From: an uncultured Eisenbergiella sp. | GTDB taxonomy: Bacteria > Bacillota > Clostridia > Lachnospirales > Lachnospiraceae | Length of the DNA: 64,000 nt | Direction: 5' to 3' | NCBI GenBank assembly: GCA_947631815.1 | Contig: CANRMT010000002.1 | Span: forward strand, 1-64,000 | Part shown: positions 10,131-20,111 of the stretch, piece by piece | Layout: every line of letters begins with the position of its first letter | Numbering within the stretch: position 1 is the first letter of the stretch | Program-made: the position numbers and the translations under genes | The notes under the pieces: generated by a model | Told to the model about the DNA's origin: nothing | The model's database searches: none | Seen by the model: only the letters and a program-made list of their open reading frames with translations

Positions 10131-11981
10131 TCACAGGCTGCGCAGCCGGTCTCCGTACCAGCAGATCATGGCCTCCATGCGGGGAAGCTCCGACTGACGG
10201 CTGATCCGGCGGTACACCTCTTTATAATAGTAGAACCAGAGCTCCAGCCGCTTCGCCAGCGCCCAGGCTGCCGCCGTATCGGCCGGGTTCTTTTTCAGCA
10301 CCGCGCTGCCGATCATGCAGCCGACGGCGTTGAAGACCTCCGTTCCTTCCACAGCCATGATGAAGGGCCAGATGCGCTCCCGATCCCGGCCGTCCGTCGT
10401 CCGGATCTGCGCATAAAGCGCCGCTTTGATCTCCTCCAGCCTTCGGTTCTTCGCCTCCGCGTCCGCGGCGTCCGCGAACAGCCCTGCGATCTCCTCCTCG
10501 GTTCTGAATCTCTCGGAGATCCCCCGGGCGGCCTCCCAGTACATACAGGCCGAATACCAGCCGAAGGCCTTCTGTTCCTCGACCCCGCTCAGGATCTCCA
10601 AAAGCTTCTCCGAGCTGTCATGATACTCGATGCGGGAGATTTGCCGGTTGATCTCCTCAAAGGCGGGCACATCGGCGTTCCAGGAAAATGCCGCGCCATA
10701 GATCATGCCGGGAGCGGAGAATTCCGGATGATTCAGATGCAGGAAATCGCCCCAGTCCGTGTTGAGCACGCCCACCGCGCCGTACTGCCCGGCATAGGCG
10801 CACATCCGCCGGATATTTTCATAGGCGGTCCGATAGAGCGGGACGAATTCGTTCCAGGACGCGCAGCCGGGGCAGCAGTACTGCACGGCCCCCGCCTCCC
10901 GCATGGCCTTCACAGAAAAATCCGACTGCTCCTTCGCGTATCCCCAGGTCAGACAGATGATCTCCTCCGGCAGTTCCCGGATCATCTCCGGGAATTCCAC
11001 GATGATATCGCCCCAGAACATGGGCCGTCTGCCGTTGTCCAGAATGAACTGCGCCAGCTCCTTCACATAGCCGATATAAACGCTGCTCTTTCCGTTTTTC
11101 TCCGCCAGCGCCCGGCTTTTTCCCGTGCCCAGGTCGAAGGTCTCGTCCGCGCAGAGATTGAACTGCCTGGAGGAAAACAGCTCCATGTATTCCTTCACCA
11201 TCGCCTTGATGAGCGCAATGCCGTCGGGATTGGTCACATCGATCGTATGGTGGGCCATCCTCCCGTACAGGGAAAAGGGCTGGGCATCGCTGTCCGGAAG
11301 CTCGCACAGATGCGCGTACTCCTTCGTGGACAGCAGCTTATAGAGATGCCCGAAGCTGGAAAGGGACGGCACCAGCTCAATGCCTCTCTCCTGACAGTAA
11401 CGGTCGAGCTCCAGGATCTGCGCCGCGGTCAGCGGCGTATCGTCCCGCCACAGCTCCGTCATCCCCCGGAACAGATAGGAATGCTCGATATAAAGCTGCA
11501 GCTGATTCAGCTTGTAATAGGCCATCCGGTCCGCCAGCTTCTTCAGCCATTCCAGCTTCGGCACGCGCCCCCTGGCGCAGTCAAAATAATAGCCGCGGTT
11601 CAAAATGGCGGGGCTGTCTTCGATGCACAGGGCAGGCAGCACGGCCCCCTCCTGCTCCATGATCTGCAGAAGCGTCTGCATCCCGTGCCAAAGCCCCTTT
11701 TCACCGCCGGAAAGCACAACGCCTTCCGGGCCGATGCGGAGCGCATAGCTCTGTTCGGCCATCCCGTCATCCCGGCGGATGCGGATATCGCCCTTTTGCG
11801 CGCTCCCTCTGGTCAGCATCGGAGCATATCCCAGGACTTCTTTTGTCTTTTCCAGGAAAAGCTGTGCCTGGCGGACGGTCCTTTCACTGCAGCCTGTCTC
11901 CAGCACTGCCCATGTCTCATAGGAAACCGTAAACGCGCCCTCTTTTTTCTCCACCCTGGCGGGTGCGGGTATCAAATACAT
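10131..11981 (-). CDS. Glycoside hydrolase family 20-like (beta-N-acetylhexosaminidase) protein
   Basis: MYLIPAPARVEKKEGAF, GYYFDCARGRVPKLEWLKKLADRMAYYKLNQLQLYIEH, FNLCADETFDLG (D-E pair). Confidence 0.8.
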   Translation of the reverse strand: MYLIPAPARVEKKEGAFTVSYETWAVLETGCSERTVRQAQLFLEKTKEVLGYAPMLTRGSAQKGDIRIRRDDGMAEQSYALRIGPEGVVLSGGEKGLWHGMQTLLQIMEQEGAVLPALCIEDSPAILNRGYYFDCARGRVPKLEWLKKLADRMAYYKLNQLQLYIEHSYLFRGMTELWRDDTPLTAAQILELDRYCQERGIELVPSLSSFGHLYKLLSTKEYAHLCELPDSDAQPFSLYGRMAHHTIDVTNPDGIALIKAMVKEYMELFSSRQFNLCADETFDLGTGKSRALAEKNGKSSVYIGYVKELAQFILDNGRRPMFWGDIIVEFPEMIRELPEEIICLTWGYAKEQSDFSVKAMREAGAVQYCCPGCASWNEFVPLYRTAYENIRRMCAYAGQYGAVGVLNTDWGDFLHLNHPEFSAPGMIYGAAFSWNADVPAFEEINRQISRIEYHDSSEKLLEILSGVEEQKAFGWYSACMYWEAARGISERFRTEEEIAGLFADAADAEAKNRRLEEIKAALYAQIRTTDGRDRERIWPFIMAVEGTEVFNAVGCMIGSAVLKKNPADTAAAWALAKRLELWFYYYKEVYRRISRQSELPRMEAMICWYGDRLRSL

Positions 11982-11997
11982 GTTCTTCTCCTCTCTT

Positions 11998-13287
11998 TTA
12001 CCGTTTCACACGGATCCCGCAATAATCCAGTACCAGCTCGCAGAATATGGCGTTCGCCCAGGAAAACCATTCCCGCGTATATCTGGACGGATCGTTTGCA
12101 TCAAAACCCTCATGCATCATTCCTTTGCCGCCGTCCGTATTCTTCATCATCTCCAGGATCCTCCGCTTTTCCTCCCGGGAGGAGCTGGTCAGGCCCTGGA
12201 CCGCCAGGGAAATATGCCAGATATATCCCGGCGCGGTGTGCTGGCTTCCCAAGCCCCGGGCGGCGCTCCCTTCATAATAGTAGGGATTTGCACAGCTTAG
12301 GATCATTTCCCGGGTATTCTGCGCCGTTTCGGGATCCTCCGGCTCATATCCCAGATACTCCATCGAAAGCAGGCCGGGGATATTGGCATCATCCATCAGC
12401 AGATACTGTCCGTAACCGTCGATCTCATAGGCGTACACCTTCCCCAGATAGGGATTGCGGACCACGCCCAGCGATTCCACGGCCTGACGGATCTCCCCGC
12501 GCAGGGCGGCCGCCTCCGCCGCCATCTCCCGATCCCCCAGGATCTCTTCCGCGATGGTCTGCATGTACCCCAGGACCACCACGGCAAACATATTGGCGGG
12601 GATCAGGTATCCGTATACGCAGGCGTCGTCGCTGGGACGGAAGCCCGACCAGAGCAGGCCGACGCCGGACTTCACCAGGGCGCCCTTCCCCTCCCGGGAC
12701 AGCGTATCCGTAAAATAACAGTTCCGGCGCACGAAGCGGTAGGGCGATCTCTCCTCATGGTGCTGTTCCGTGCGCCAGACGGACAGGATACGGGCAAGTC
12801 CCTTATGGAACGCCTCGTCAAAGTGATCGGTGCGCCCCGTATTTTTCCAGATCAGCCAGGCCAGCTGAACCGGATAGCAGAGCGAATCGATCTCATATTT
12901 GCGTTCCCAGAGCCAGTCCGTCATTTCCGTCTCATCGTCGTCCCACCGGCTGCCGTCCGGCCCCTGATTGAAGGCGTTGGCATACGGATCGTGATTCAGG
13001 AAGAAAAACTGGCGCTTCGAAAGACCCACCAGCAGATCCGCGATCTCCTCATCCTCCGCCGCGGCGATCAGATAAGGCCGGACCTGCGCGGTAGAATCCC
13101 GCAGCCACATGGCCGGAATGTCCCCCGTGATCACATGTGTGGTCCCATCCTCCATCTTCTGCACGGTCGTATCCAGCGTGTTGGTAAAACACCGGATGAA
13201 CAGCCGCACCATGGCCTCATCATCTGCAAAGGTCTCCTGTACGCGGCCGATCAGCTTCTGCAGCGACTCCGGCACCTTTTTCTCCAT
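11998..13287 (-). CDS. Glycoside hydrolase family 125-like protein (exo-alpha-mannosidase family)
   Basis: TTHVITGDIPAMWLRDSTAQVRPYL, DPYANAFNQ, DETEMTDWLWERKYEIDSLCYPVQLAW, GMMHEGFDANDPSRYTREWFSWANA. Confidence 0.88.
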   Translation of the reverse strand: MEKKVPESLQKLIGRVQETFADDEAMVRLFIRCFTNTLDTTVQKMEDGTTHVITGDIPAMWLRDSTAQVRPYLIAAAEDEEIADLLVGLSKRQFFFLNHDPYANAFNQGPDGSRWDDDETEMTDWLWERKYEIDSLCYPVQLAWLIWKNTGRTDHFDEAFHKGLARILSVWRTEQHHEERSPYRFVRRNCYFTDTLSREGKGALVKSGVGLLWSGFRPSDDACVYGYLIPANMFAVVVLGYMQTIAEEILGDREMAAEAAALRGEIRQAVESLGVVRNPYLGKVYAYEIDGYGQYLLMDDANIPGLLSMEYLGYEPEDPETAQNTREMILSCANPYYYEGSAARGLGSQHTAPGYIWHISLAVQGLTSSSREEKRRILEMMKNTDGGKGMMHEGFDANDPSRYTREWFSWANAIFCELVLDYCGIRVKR

Positions 13288-13312
13288 AAAAATATGTCCT
13301 CCCTTCTTTTTC

Positions 13313-14332
13313 TCAGGCGCGCTCCCGCGCACCGGCTCCCCTGTTGTCTCCCTTCCCCCGGCTGCAGCTTATGAGGAGCAGCTCCACGCTCATCGCATCC
13401 TCCAGCTTCCCCGTCTTGACGGCCTCGTCCGCCCGGATGCAGGCCTCCAGCGCATTGCGGAGCCAGCGGTCCGTGAATCCGGCGGCCTGGGAAATATATT
13501 TCCCCACATAGAAAGCGGGCACGCCGATCTTCTCCGCGATCTGGCGGCTGGCATATCCCTTCTTCTTCAGCTCCTTGGCCTGCAGCAGGAGATTGAACTG
13601 CCGCGCCACCAGAGAAAGGATGCGCATGGGCTTCTCCTTCAGCGACAGCAGATCGTAGTACAGCCGCAGCGCCTCCTGCTGCTTCTGAAGCGCGATGGCA
13701 TCCACCATATCGAAGATCTGATTGCTGACCTGCCGCGTACAGACTGCCTCGATATCCGCGTCCGTGATCGCCTCCCGCCCCATCGTATAGCAGAACACCT
13801 TTTCCAGCTCCTGACGGATGTTCTCCATATCCGCTCCGGTCTTCTGCAGAAAAGCGTGGAGCGTCGCCCCGGAGATCTGCTTCCCTTCCCTGCGGACCAG
13901 GGAAAGGATCCACTTTTTCAGCGTTTCCTCATCCTGCGTCTGAAATTCCACGGCGCGTCCCACATCCCGGACTGCCTTGTACAGCCGTCCCCTTTTGTCC
14001 ACCTCCGTCTCCACGAACACGAAATACGCGGTGGGCGGCAGATGCCGCAGATAATCCGCCAGCTGGTCGCAGGATTTTTTGAAAAATCCGCTGTTCTCCA
14101 CGAGGATGACCCTGCGTTCCGCGAAAAACGGCATCGTCTCCGCCAGGTCGATCAGCCCGGCGGGATCCGTGTCCTTTCCCTCGAAATAGTGGTAATTCAT
14201 GGTATCTCCCGGCTCCGCCAGGGCATCGCGCAGACGGTCCCGGTACTGCAGCCGCAGATAAGCTTCTTCGCCGCAGAGCAGATACGCCTGCTTCAGACGG
14301 TTGTTTTTGATATCCTCCAAAAGCTGTTTCAT
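13313..14332 (-). CDS. holA: DNA polymerase III subunit delta
   Basis: MKQLLEDIKNNRLKQAYLLCGEEAYLRLQYRDRL...ILVENSGFFKK; adjacent to comEC. Confidence 0.9.
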   Translation of the reverse strand: MKQLLEDIKNNRLKQAYLLCGEEAYLRLQYRDRLRDALAEPGDTMNYHYFEGKDTDPAGLIDLAETMPFFAERRVILVENSGFFKKSCDQLADYLRHLPPTAYFVFVETEVDKRGRLYKAVRDVGRAVEFQTQDEETLKKWILSLVRREGKQISGATLHAFLQKTGADMENIRQELEKVFCYTMGREAITDADIEAVCTRQVSNQIFDMVDAIALQKQQEALRLYYDLLSLKEKPMRILSLVARQFNLLLQAKELKKKGYASRQIAEKIGVPAFYVGKYISQAAGFTDRWLRNALEACIRADEAVKTGKLEDAMSVELLLISCSRGKGDNRGAGARERA

Positions 14333-14401
14333 ATCCCCCACCTCCGGCTCACCGGAAAACACAGGAACTGCGGCGCCTGACAGAACATCCCCAAAGCCCC
14401 A

Positions 14402-14515
14402 GGCAGAGACTCGGAAATCCTTCGGCTTCCCGAGTTCGCTTCGCTCGCCGGATGGGCGAAATGCCATCTGCCCGCGCAGGCGCGGCATCTGTCCTTTCGC
14501 TCGTCCGGCTCTGCC
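14402..14515. repeat. Imperfect long inverted repeat between comEC and holA
   Basis: GGCAGAG (14402) pairs with CTCTGCC (14515); inner CCGGATGGGCGAAA / TTTCGCTCGTCCGG and nested hairpins. Confidence 0.6.
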
Positions 14516-14538
14516 CTTTGCGGATATTCTACCATACC

Positions 14539-16833
14539 TTATCCCGAAAGAAAAGGCTCAATCGTCATCCGGTCCTTTTTCACGCACACGCTCAGCGCTC
14601 CGGAACGCGCGGTGATATAGCAGGGGACCCCCGCCCTTTCCGCCCGCTCCAGCATCTCCGGCGCGGGATGGCCGTAGCGGTTGTTCCGCCCGCAGGTGAT
14701 CAGGACCGCCCGGGGCGATACCGCTTCCAGGAAGCGGTCGCAGGACGCGTTTTTCGCGCCGTGATGGCCCGCGTCCAGCAAAGTGCTGTCCAGAACGCTG
14801 TCCCCGTATGTATCCACGAGCCACTGCTCCCCTTCCGTTTCCAGATCCCCTGTGAACAGCGCGGAAAAGGACCCGTACTCCAGGCGCAGCACCGCGGAGA
14901 TGTAGTTGCGGTCGTCGGCCGTCTGTCCCGAAACGGGATGCAGACAGGTCAGCTTCAGATCCCCCGCCCGCATGGATGCCCCGGCGCCGATGCGCTTCAC
15001 CGGGATCTCATACCGACCGGCGAGGGCCAGCAGGTTTTCCAGGCTTTCATCCCGCAGCGCCGTGTCCGGCAAATACAGCCCGCCGATCGTAAGGCGCGCA
15101 TCCTGCGCCCATCGGAAGACGTCCTCCAGCGCATTGACATGATCCTCGTCCCAATGGCTGACGAAGATCCCCTCCAGCCCGTCCGCCCCGCGGTACTTCA
15201 GGAAGGGGACGATCTGATACTTGCCCGCGCTGCCGTTGGAGGTGCTGCCCGCGTCCAGCAGCCAGAATTTCCGGTCCGGCGACTCCAGGCAGACACACTC
15301 TCCCTGACCCACGTCCAGCATGGTGATATGCAGGCCGTCCGGGATCCGGATCAGGAAGACGGCGGTCAGCAGGGCCGCCGCCGCGGCGCGGACCGAGGGC
15401 CGGACCCTCGTGCCCAGCCAGATCAGGAGAAAAAGCCCCGCTGCGAAAACGGCGGTCTGCCATTTCTCCGGCGCGCCCGTGCGCAGACGGCCGAAGGGCA
15501 GCGCGGCGATCCCCTCGCAGATCGTTCGGTAGAGGAAAAGGATCCCCTTTACCGGCAGGACGGCCGCAGATACCGCCGCCCGTACGGGCCCAAACCCCAT
15601 CGGGCACAGGCCCAGCGCCGCCAGCAGCAGAAGAAAGAACAGCAAAACGCTCATCAGGGGGATCACCGCCAGATTGGCCAGAACAGACCAGGGATTCCAC
15701 TCGAAATAATGAAACAGGAGAAACGGGAGCATGGACAAAGTGACGCCGAAGCTGGTCAGGGCGCTGTCCCGAAGCGCCGCGGCCGTCCTTCGCAGACGCC
15801 CCGTCTCCCGCCCCGGCGGCTGCGGGCCGCGCTCCCGCAGCACGGGTACGACCGCCGCGATCCCTGCCACCGCCGAAAAGGAAAGCTGAAATCCGGCGTC
15901 CGCGGCCAGAGCGGGCTGCGCGGTCAGGATCCAGAAGGCCGCCAGCGTCAGGGAAGTCAGCGTATCCGCGGTCCGCCCCACGAGCCCCGCCGCCAGCATC
16001 AGCGTGAACATGAACGCTGCCCGCCTGGTGGACACGCTCATGCCCACCATCGCGGCATACGCCCAAAGGACCGCCGCCGAGGCGAACGCGCACAGCGCGT
16101 GCGGAAGCCTCATTTTTTTCAGGGCCGCCAGCAGGCCCAGCCCGATCATGGAGATATGCAGTCCCGATATGGCCAGAAGATGGGAAATGCCCGCTTCCTG
16201 ATAGAGTGACTTGATCTCCTGGTCCAGCCCCTTTTTCTCTCCCAGCACCATGGCGCAGGCCAGCGCGCCGTCCTCGGCGCCCAGCACGCGGGTGAAAAAA
16301 TACGCGGTCCGGCTCCGCAGTCCGAAGAGGAACTGTCCGGCCCTGTCAAACGTCCCGCTCTCCTCCAGCACCGCGGCGTCGCGCAGGGAAAGGACACAGC
16401 CCCGGGCGTTCTGATAGGCCCGGTAATCGAATTCTCCGGGATTGGTGGCCGCCGAAAAAGGGACCGCCTTTCCCTCCACCCGCACCGCACTCCCCACCCG
16501 GGGCAGCGGGCTGTCCTCCTTCAGATAACATAAAACGGTTTCTTCTTTGGTGAAATACGGATGATCCTCCGCTCTTTCCGAAATGCTCTCAGACAGGGAC
16601 TCCTCGGTCCCTAAAGATACGCCGAAACCGCGCAGAACGCCGACCCGTTTCAGCGTAAAACTCCTGCCTTCCCGCGAACCGTCCGCGGGATGGACAGGAT
16701 CGGCCGCTTCTCCCGTCAGCACAACGGTATCCCATGCCCAGCCGTCCCACCGCCCTTCATCGGGCGGTGATGGTGCCAGAATGAGATACCCTGCCAGGAA
16801 AAGCAGCAGGATCGCACACAATGGTCTTCTCAA
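14539..16833 (-). CDS. comEC: ComEC/Rec2 DNA internalization protein
   Basis: Competence domain (HLLAISGLHISMIGLGLL) and C-terminal metallo-beta-lactamase domain (MLDVGQGECVCL, SHWDEDHVNAL, DAGHHGAKNAS). TTG start at 16833 with GAGGAAGG RBS is inferred; the track ATG lies further upstream. Confidence 0.9.
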   Translation of the reverse strand: MRRPLCAILLLFLAGYLILAPSPPDEGRWDGWAWDTVVLTGEAADPVHPADGSREGRSFTLKRVGVLRGFGVSLGTEESLSESISERAEDHPYFTKEETVLCYLKEDSPLPRVGSAVRVEGKAVPFSAATNPGEFDYRAYQNARGCVLSLRDAAVLEESGTFDRAGQFLFGLRSRTAYFFTRVLGAEDGALACAMVLGEKKGLDQEIKSLYQEAGISHLLAISGLHISMIGLGLLAALKKMRLPHALCAFASAAVLWAYAAMVGMSVSTRRAAFMFTLMLAAGLVGRTADTLTSLTLAAFWILTAQPALAADAGFQLSFSAVAGIAAVVPVLRERGPQPPGRETGRLRRTAAALRDSALTSFGVTLSMLPFLLFHYFEWNPWSVLANLAVIPLMSVLLFFLLLLAALGLCPMGFGPVRAAVSAAVLPVKGILFLYRTICEGIAALPFGRLRTGAPEKWQTAVFAAGLFLLIWLGTRVRPSVRAAAAALLTAVFLIRIPDGLHITMLDVGQGECVCLESPDRKFWLLDAGSTSNGSAGKYQIVPFLKYRGADGLEGIFVSHWDEDHVNALEDVFRWAQDARLTIGGLYLPDTALRDESLENLLALAGRYEIPVKRIGAGASMRAGDLKLTCLHPVSGQTADDRNYISAVLRLEYGSFSALFTGDLETEGEQWLVDTYGDSVLDSTLLDAGHHGAKNASCDRFLEAVSPRAVLITCGRNNRYGHPAPEMLERAERAGVPCYITARSGALSVCVKKDRMTIEPFLSG

Positions 16834-16846
16834 TAACGGTCCTTCC

Positions 16847-17806
16847 TCATTCCTGATCGCCGTAAACCAGGTCAAGATTCCGTTCGTACACGTTGGCCAG
16901 ATTGAAATTCTCCCGGTAAATGAGCTCCGTGCTGCCGCTGACCGAAAACTGTACGCGGTTGATATTCGGAAGCTCCGCCAGGGAATTGACAATGGCATAG
17001 ATCGTCACGTCGCCCGTCACGTTATAGATCTGCGTCATGAAGCTGTCGTCCAGATTCACATAGCAGGTGCCGTCCTTTACGGTGACGCCGAGCACCTTCG
17101 TGTTGGGATTGATGACCGGGAAAATGCCCTCGCTGTCCGCTTCCGGCCCGGCGATCAGGCTTTCCACTACGAGCTTTTCCAGGGAAATATTGCTGTTATA
17201 CACCTTTCGGACGCTGGCGGATACCAGTCTGTCCCCGGTTTCATTGGCAAAATAAAGGGTCAGCCACACCTTTTCATAGGCGTTGATCTCATTCCCCGCG
17301 TTATCGATGAACAGATCCGCCGCCATGGGACCAACCGGCGCGCCCAGCGCGTCCGTCAGCGCCTCCCCCTCTACCGTCATCGCCACATGCTCCACGCCGG
17401 GGATCTGCGTCATGGTGCGCACGATGGCTGCGCGGACCAGCACCTCCGTCGTCGGAGCGATATTTCTGTATTCTTCACTGACATCCAGCACCAGCAGGGA
17501 TTCCTGCATCTCCCAGCCTTTGATCGAATATCCGTTGACTGCGGTCCGCAGGGAAAGCTCCACCGGGTTTTCCATCATGAAACCCACCGCCTCTTCCACC
17601 TGCTCTCCGAAATCCGCGGACTCCAGCACGTGGGCCACCGGGGTGATCCTCGTCTCCGCCTTGTTGATATAGTAGACGGATATGGTCCCTTCCTGCCGGG
17701 CCGCCTCTTCCTTCGAACAGCCGGAAACCGCACCGAAGAAAAGCGCGGCCGTCAGCACAATGAGGATCCGCCGCCAAATGAGGCGGCCGTCTTTCCGTCG
17801 CTTCAT
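16847..17806 (-). CDS. GerM-domain lipoprotein
   Basis: Lipobox AVSGC, two GerM-like repeats (VYYINKAETRITPV..., LYFANETGDRLV...). Confidence 0.82.
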   Translation of the reverse strand: MKRRKDGRLIWRRILIVLTAALFFGAVSGCSKEEAARQEGTISVYYINKAETRITPVAHVLESADFGEQVEEAVGFMMENPVELSLRTAVNGYSIKGWEMQESLLVLDVSEEYRNIAPTTEVLVRAAIVRTMTQIPGVEHVAMTVEGEALTDALGAPVGPMAADLFIDNAGNEINAYEKVWLTLYFANETGDRLVSASVRKVYNSNISLEKLVVESLIAGPEADSEGIFPVINPNTKVLGVTVKDGTCYVNLDDSFMTQIYNVTGDVTIYAIVNSLAELPNINRVQFSVSGSTELIYRENFNLANVYERNLDLVYGDQE

Positions 17807-19296
17807 AGTCTGCCTTTTCCTCCTGCCTTGATATAGGAAAGCGGTATCTTCACCGTAAAACAGGTGCCCTCTCCCTCGACGCTGCTGACCCGGATGGAAC
17901 CGCGGTGCAGAAGCACCGCGCTGCGGGTGATGGAAAGGCCCAGGCCCGTACCGCCGATCTCCCTGGAATGGGACTTGTCCACCCGGTAAAAGCGATCGAA
18001 AATATGATCGTAATCCTCTTCTCCGATGCCGATGCCGGAATCCGACACTTCCACCGTGAAAAACTGATGATCCGCGTCCAGGACCACCTTCACCCATCCG
18101 TGTTCCTTGTTGTACTTGATGGCGTTTTCCACCAGATTCGTGAAGATCTGGGACATCTTGATCTCGTCCACCTCCGCCGTCACGGGACGCATGCTCTCGA
18201 AGACGATCTCCACATCCTGTTTGCGCGCGATGGGCCGCAGCCGCTTCAGCGTGCTCTCCAGAAGCTCGTTGATGTTGACGGCGCTGATATCCATCTCCGC
18301 CTCCGTCTTGTCCATTTTCACCAGCGACAGAAGATCGTTGATGATCTTGTTCTCCCGTTCGATCTCCTGGGTGATATCCTGCATGAACTCCTGATAGAGC
18401 TCCACGGGAACGTCCGGCTGCTGATTCAGGGAATCCGCCAGGACCTTGACCGATGTCATGGGGGTTTTCAGCTCATGGGACACGTTCGCTACGAATTCCT
18501 GCCGCGAATCGTTGAGCTGCCGCATCCTGCCCAAAAGCTGATTGAAGGCGTCCGCGATGTGTTCCGTCTCTATGTAATCCGGCACGGAGATCTCCCTGTC
18601 GGTATAGCCGTCCCGCACCTCATTGATGGCCCGGGTGACCCGGCTGAACGGAAGCGTCAGGATATGGGCCAAAAACGGCACGATCCCCAGAATGAGGATG
18701 GTCATCACGATCTCCAGGATCATCGCCCTGTGCCGCATCAGCTCCATCGTGGCCACGATGCTGTCCGTGGATGCGCTCGCCAGGATCACGCCGCGCACCT
18801 GGGAAACGGTTTTTCCGTCCACCCGCTTCGTCTCCACGATCGGGACCGTCATCTCGATATAGCCGTTTTCCCTGTCGTGGCGGGAAGTACTCTCTCCGTT
18901 GAAGCATTTGATGACCTCCTCGGAGATCATCGTCCGCCCTTCGCTTATGGCATAGGTATCCTTGACGATGCGGAAATTGCCGCTGATGATCATGACGCGG
19001 CCGTCGTAGAGATTGGACATCTGCTCCAGCTCCGCGTTGATCACTTCCGACGACGTGTCCTGGAGATAATTGTAGTTGAGGAGATGGTCCGCGATGATCC
19101 GATACTGGGTGGTCACGTCCGACGTGCGCACGGAGACCGCGCGCTTTTCGTAGCTTTCCAGGATCCCGGCGCGCATGACGACGCTGGGGATCACGCCGAT
19201 CGCCAGCATCAGGATGAATATATAAGCCTTCTGGCTTCTCAGGATCGGCACTCTGCGCAGGATCCGCTGCAGCAGGCCGTTGGACGTCGTATCCAT
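17803..19296 (-). CDS. HAMP-domain sensor histidine kinase (WalK/ResE-like)
   Basis: Two TM, HAMP, FVANVSHELKTPMTSVKVLADSL, GTGLGLSITRS; ATGA overlap with the gerM gene. Confidence 0.9.
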   Translation of the reverse strand: MDTTSNGLLQRILRRVPILRSQKAYIFILMLAIGVIPSVVMRAGILESYEKRAVSVRTSDVTTQYRIIADHLLNYNYLQDTSSEVINAELEQMSNLYDGRVMIISGNFRIVKDTYAISEGRTMISEEVIKCFNGESTSRHDRENGYIEMTVPIVETKRVDGKTVSQVRGVILASASTDSIVATMELMRHRAMILEIVMTILILGIVPFLAHILTLPFSRVTRAINEVRDGYTDREISVPDYIETEHIADAFNQLLGRMRQLNDSRQEFVANVSHELKTPMTSVKVLADSLNQQPDVPVELYQEFMQDITQEIERENKIINDLLSLVKMDKTEAEMDISAVNINELLESTLKRLRPIARKQDVEIVFESMRPVTAEVDEIKMSQIFTNLVENAIKYNKEHGWVKVVLDADHQFFTVEVSDSGIGIGEEDYDHIFDRFYRVDKSHSREIGGTGLGLSITRSAVLLHRGSIRVSSVEGEGTCFTVKIPLSYIKAGGKGRL

Positions 19297-19393
19297 GAAG
19301 GACCTCCGGGTGAGGTGTGAGTAAAAAGCAGGCCGCGGTCTGGCCGGGATGCACGCATCCCGCCAGCCCCCTGACTGGCGGGTCCGGCTCTGC

Positions 19394-20098
19394 TTATGCG
19401 CGGAAGAAGTAGCCGACGCCCCATTTGGTATGTACGTAGCGGGGTTCGCTGGGATTCGATTCGATCTTTTCCCGGAGGCGGCGGATATGGACGTCCACGG
19501 TGCGGACGTCTCCCGGATAGTCGGCGCCCCACACGAGCTTCAGCAGAGTCTCCCTGCTGTAAACCTTGTTGGGGTTCTTGATGAGGAGCTCGAGCACATC
19601 GAACTCCCGGGCGGTGAGGTTCACTTCCTTGCCGGAAATGCTCACGCGGCGGCTTTCACAGTCCATGCGCATGTCACCCCGGACGATGACGTCGTCCTGC
19701 GGTCTGGCCGCCTCCCGGGCCGCGGTGCGCCGCATGATCGCCTTGATGCGCGCCTTCACCTCCAGAATGTTAAAGGGCTTCGTGATATAATCGTCGGCGC
19801 CGTATTCCAGCCCCATGATCTTATCCATGTCGTCGCTCTTCGCGGTCAGCATCACGATGGGCACGCTGGAGAACTCGCGGATCTGCTGGCAGACTTCGGT
19901 CCCGCTCATCTTCGGCAGCATGATATCCAGCAGGATGATATCAAAATCCTGACTCTGCGCATACTGCAGGGCCTCCTCCCCGTCATAGGCACAGGTGACC
20001 TCCATGCCGTCCTGCTCCAGGCTGAACCGGATCCCTTTTACGATCAGCTTCTCATCATCCACCACCAGAACCTTTTTCGCCATCTTTTCCTCCCTCAT
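19394..20098 (-). CDS. OmpR/PhoB-family response regulator
   Basis: KVLVVDDEKLIVKGI, DIILLDIMLPKMSG, winged helix VRTVDVHIRRLREKIE. Confidence 0.93.
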   Translation of the reverse strand: MREEKMAKKVLVVDDEKLIVKGIRFSLEQDGMEVTCAYDGEEALQYAQSQDFDIILLDIMLPKMSGTEVCQQIREFSSVPIVMLTAKSDDMDKIMGLEYGADDYITKPFNILEVKARIKAIMRRTAAREAARPQDDVIVRGDMRMDCESRRVSISGKEVNLTAREFDVLELLIKNPNKVYSRETLLKLVWGADYPGDVRTVDVHIRRLREKIESNPSEPRYVHTKWGVGYFFRA

Positions 20099-20111
20099 GC
20101 CCGCAGGCGGC

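Noticed and set aside
9714-12713. 999-aa plus-strand ORF
   Set aside because: Antisense to recA, GH20 and GH125 genes; His/Arg/Pro-rich with no recognisable domain, a typical product of GC-rich codon bias.
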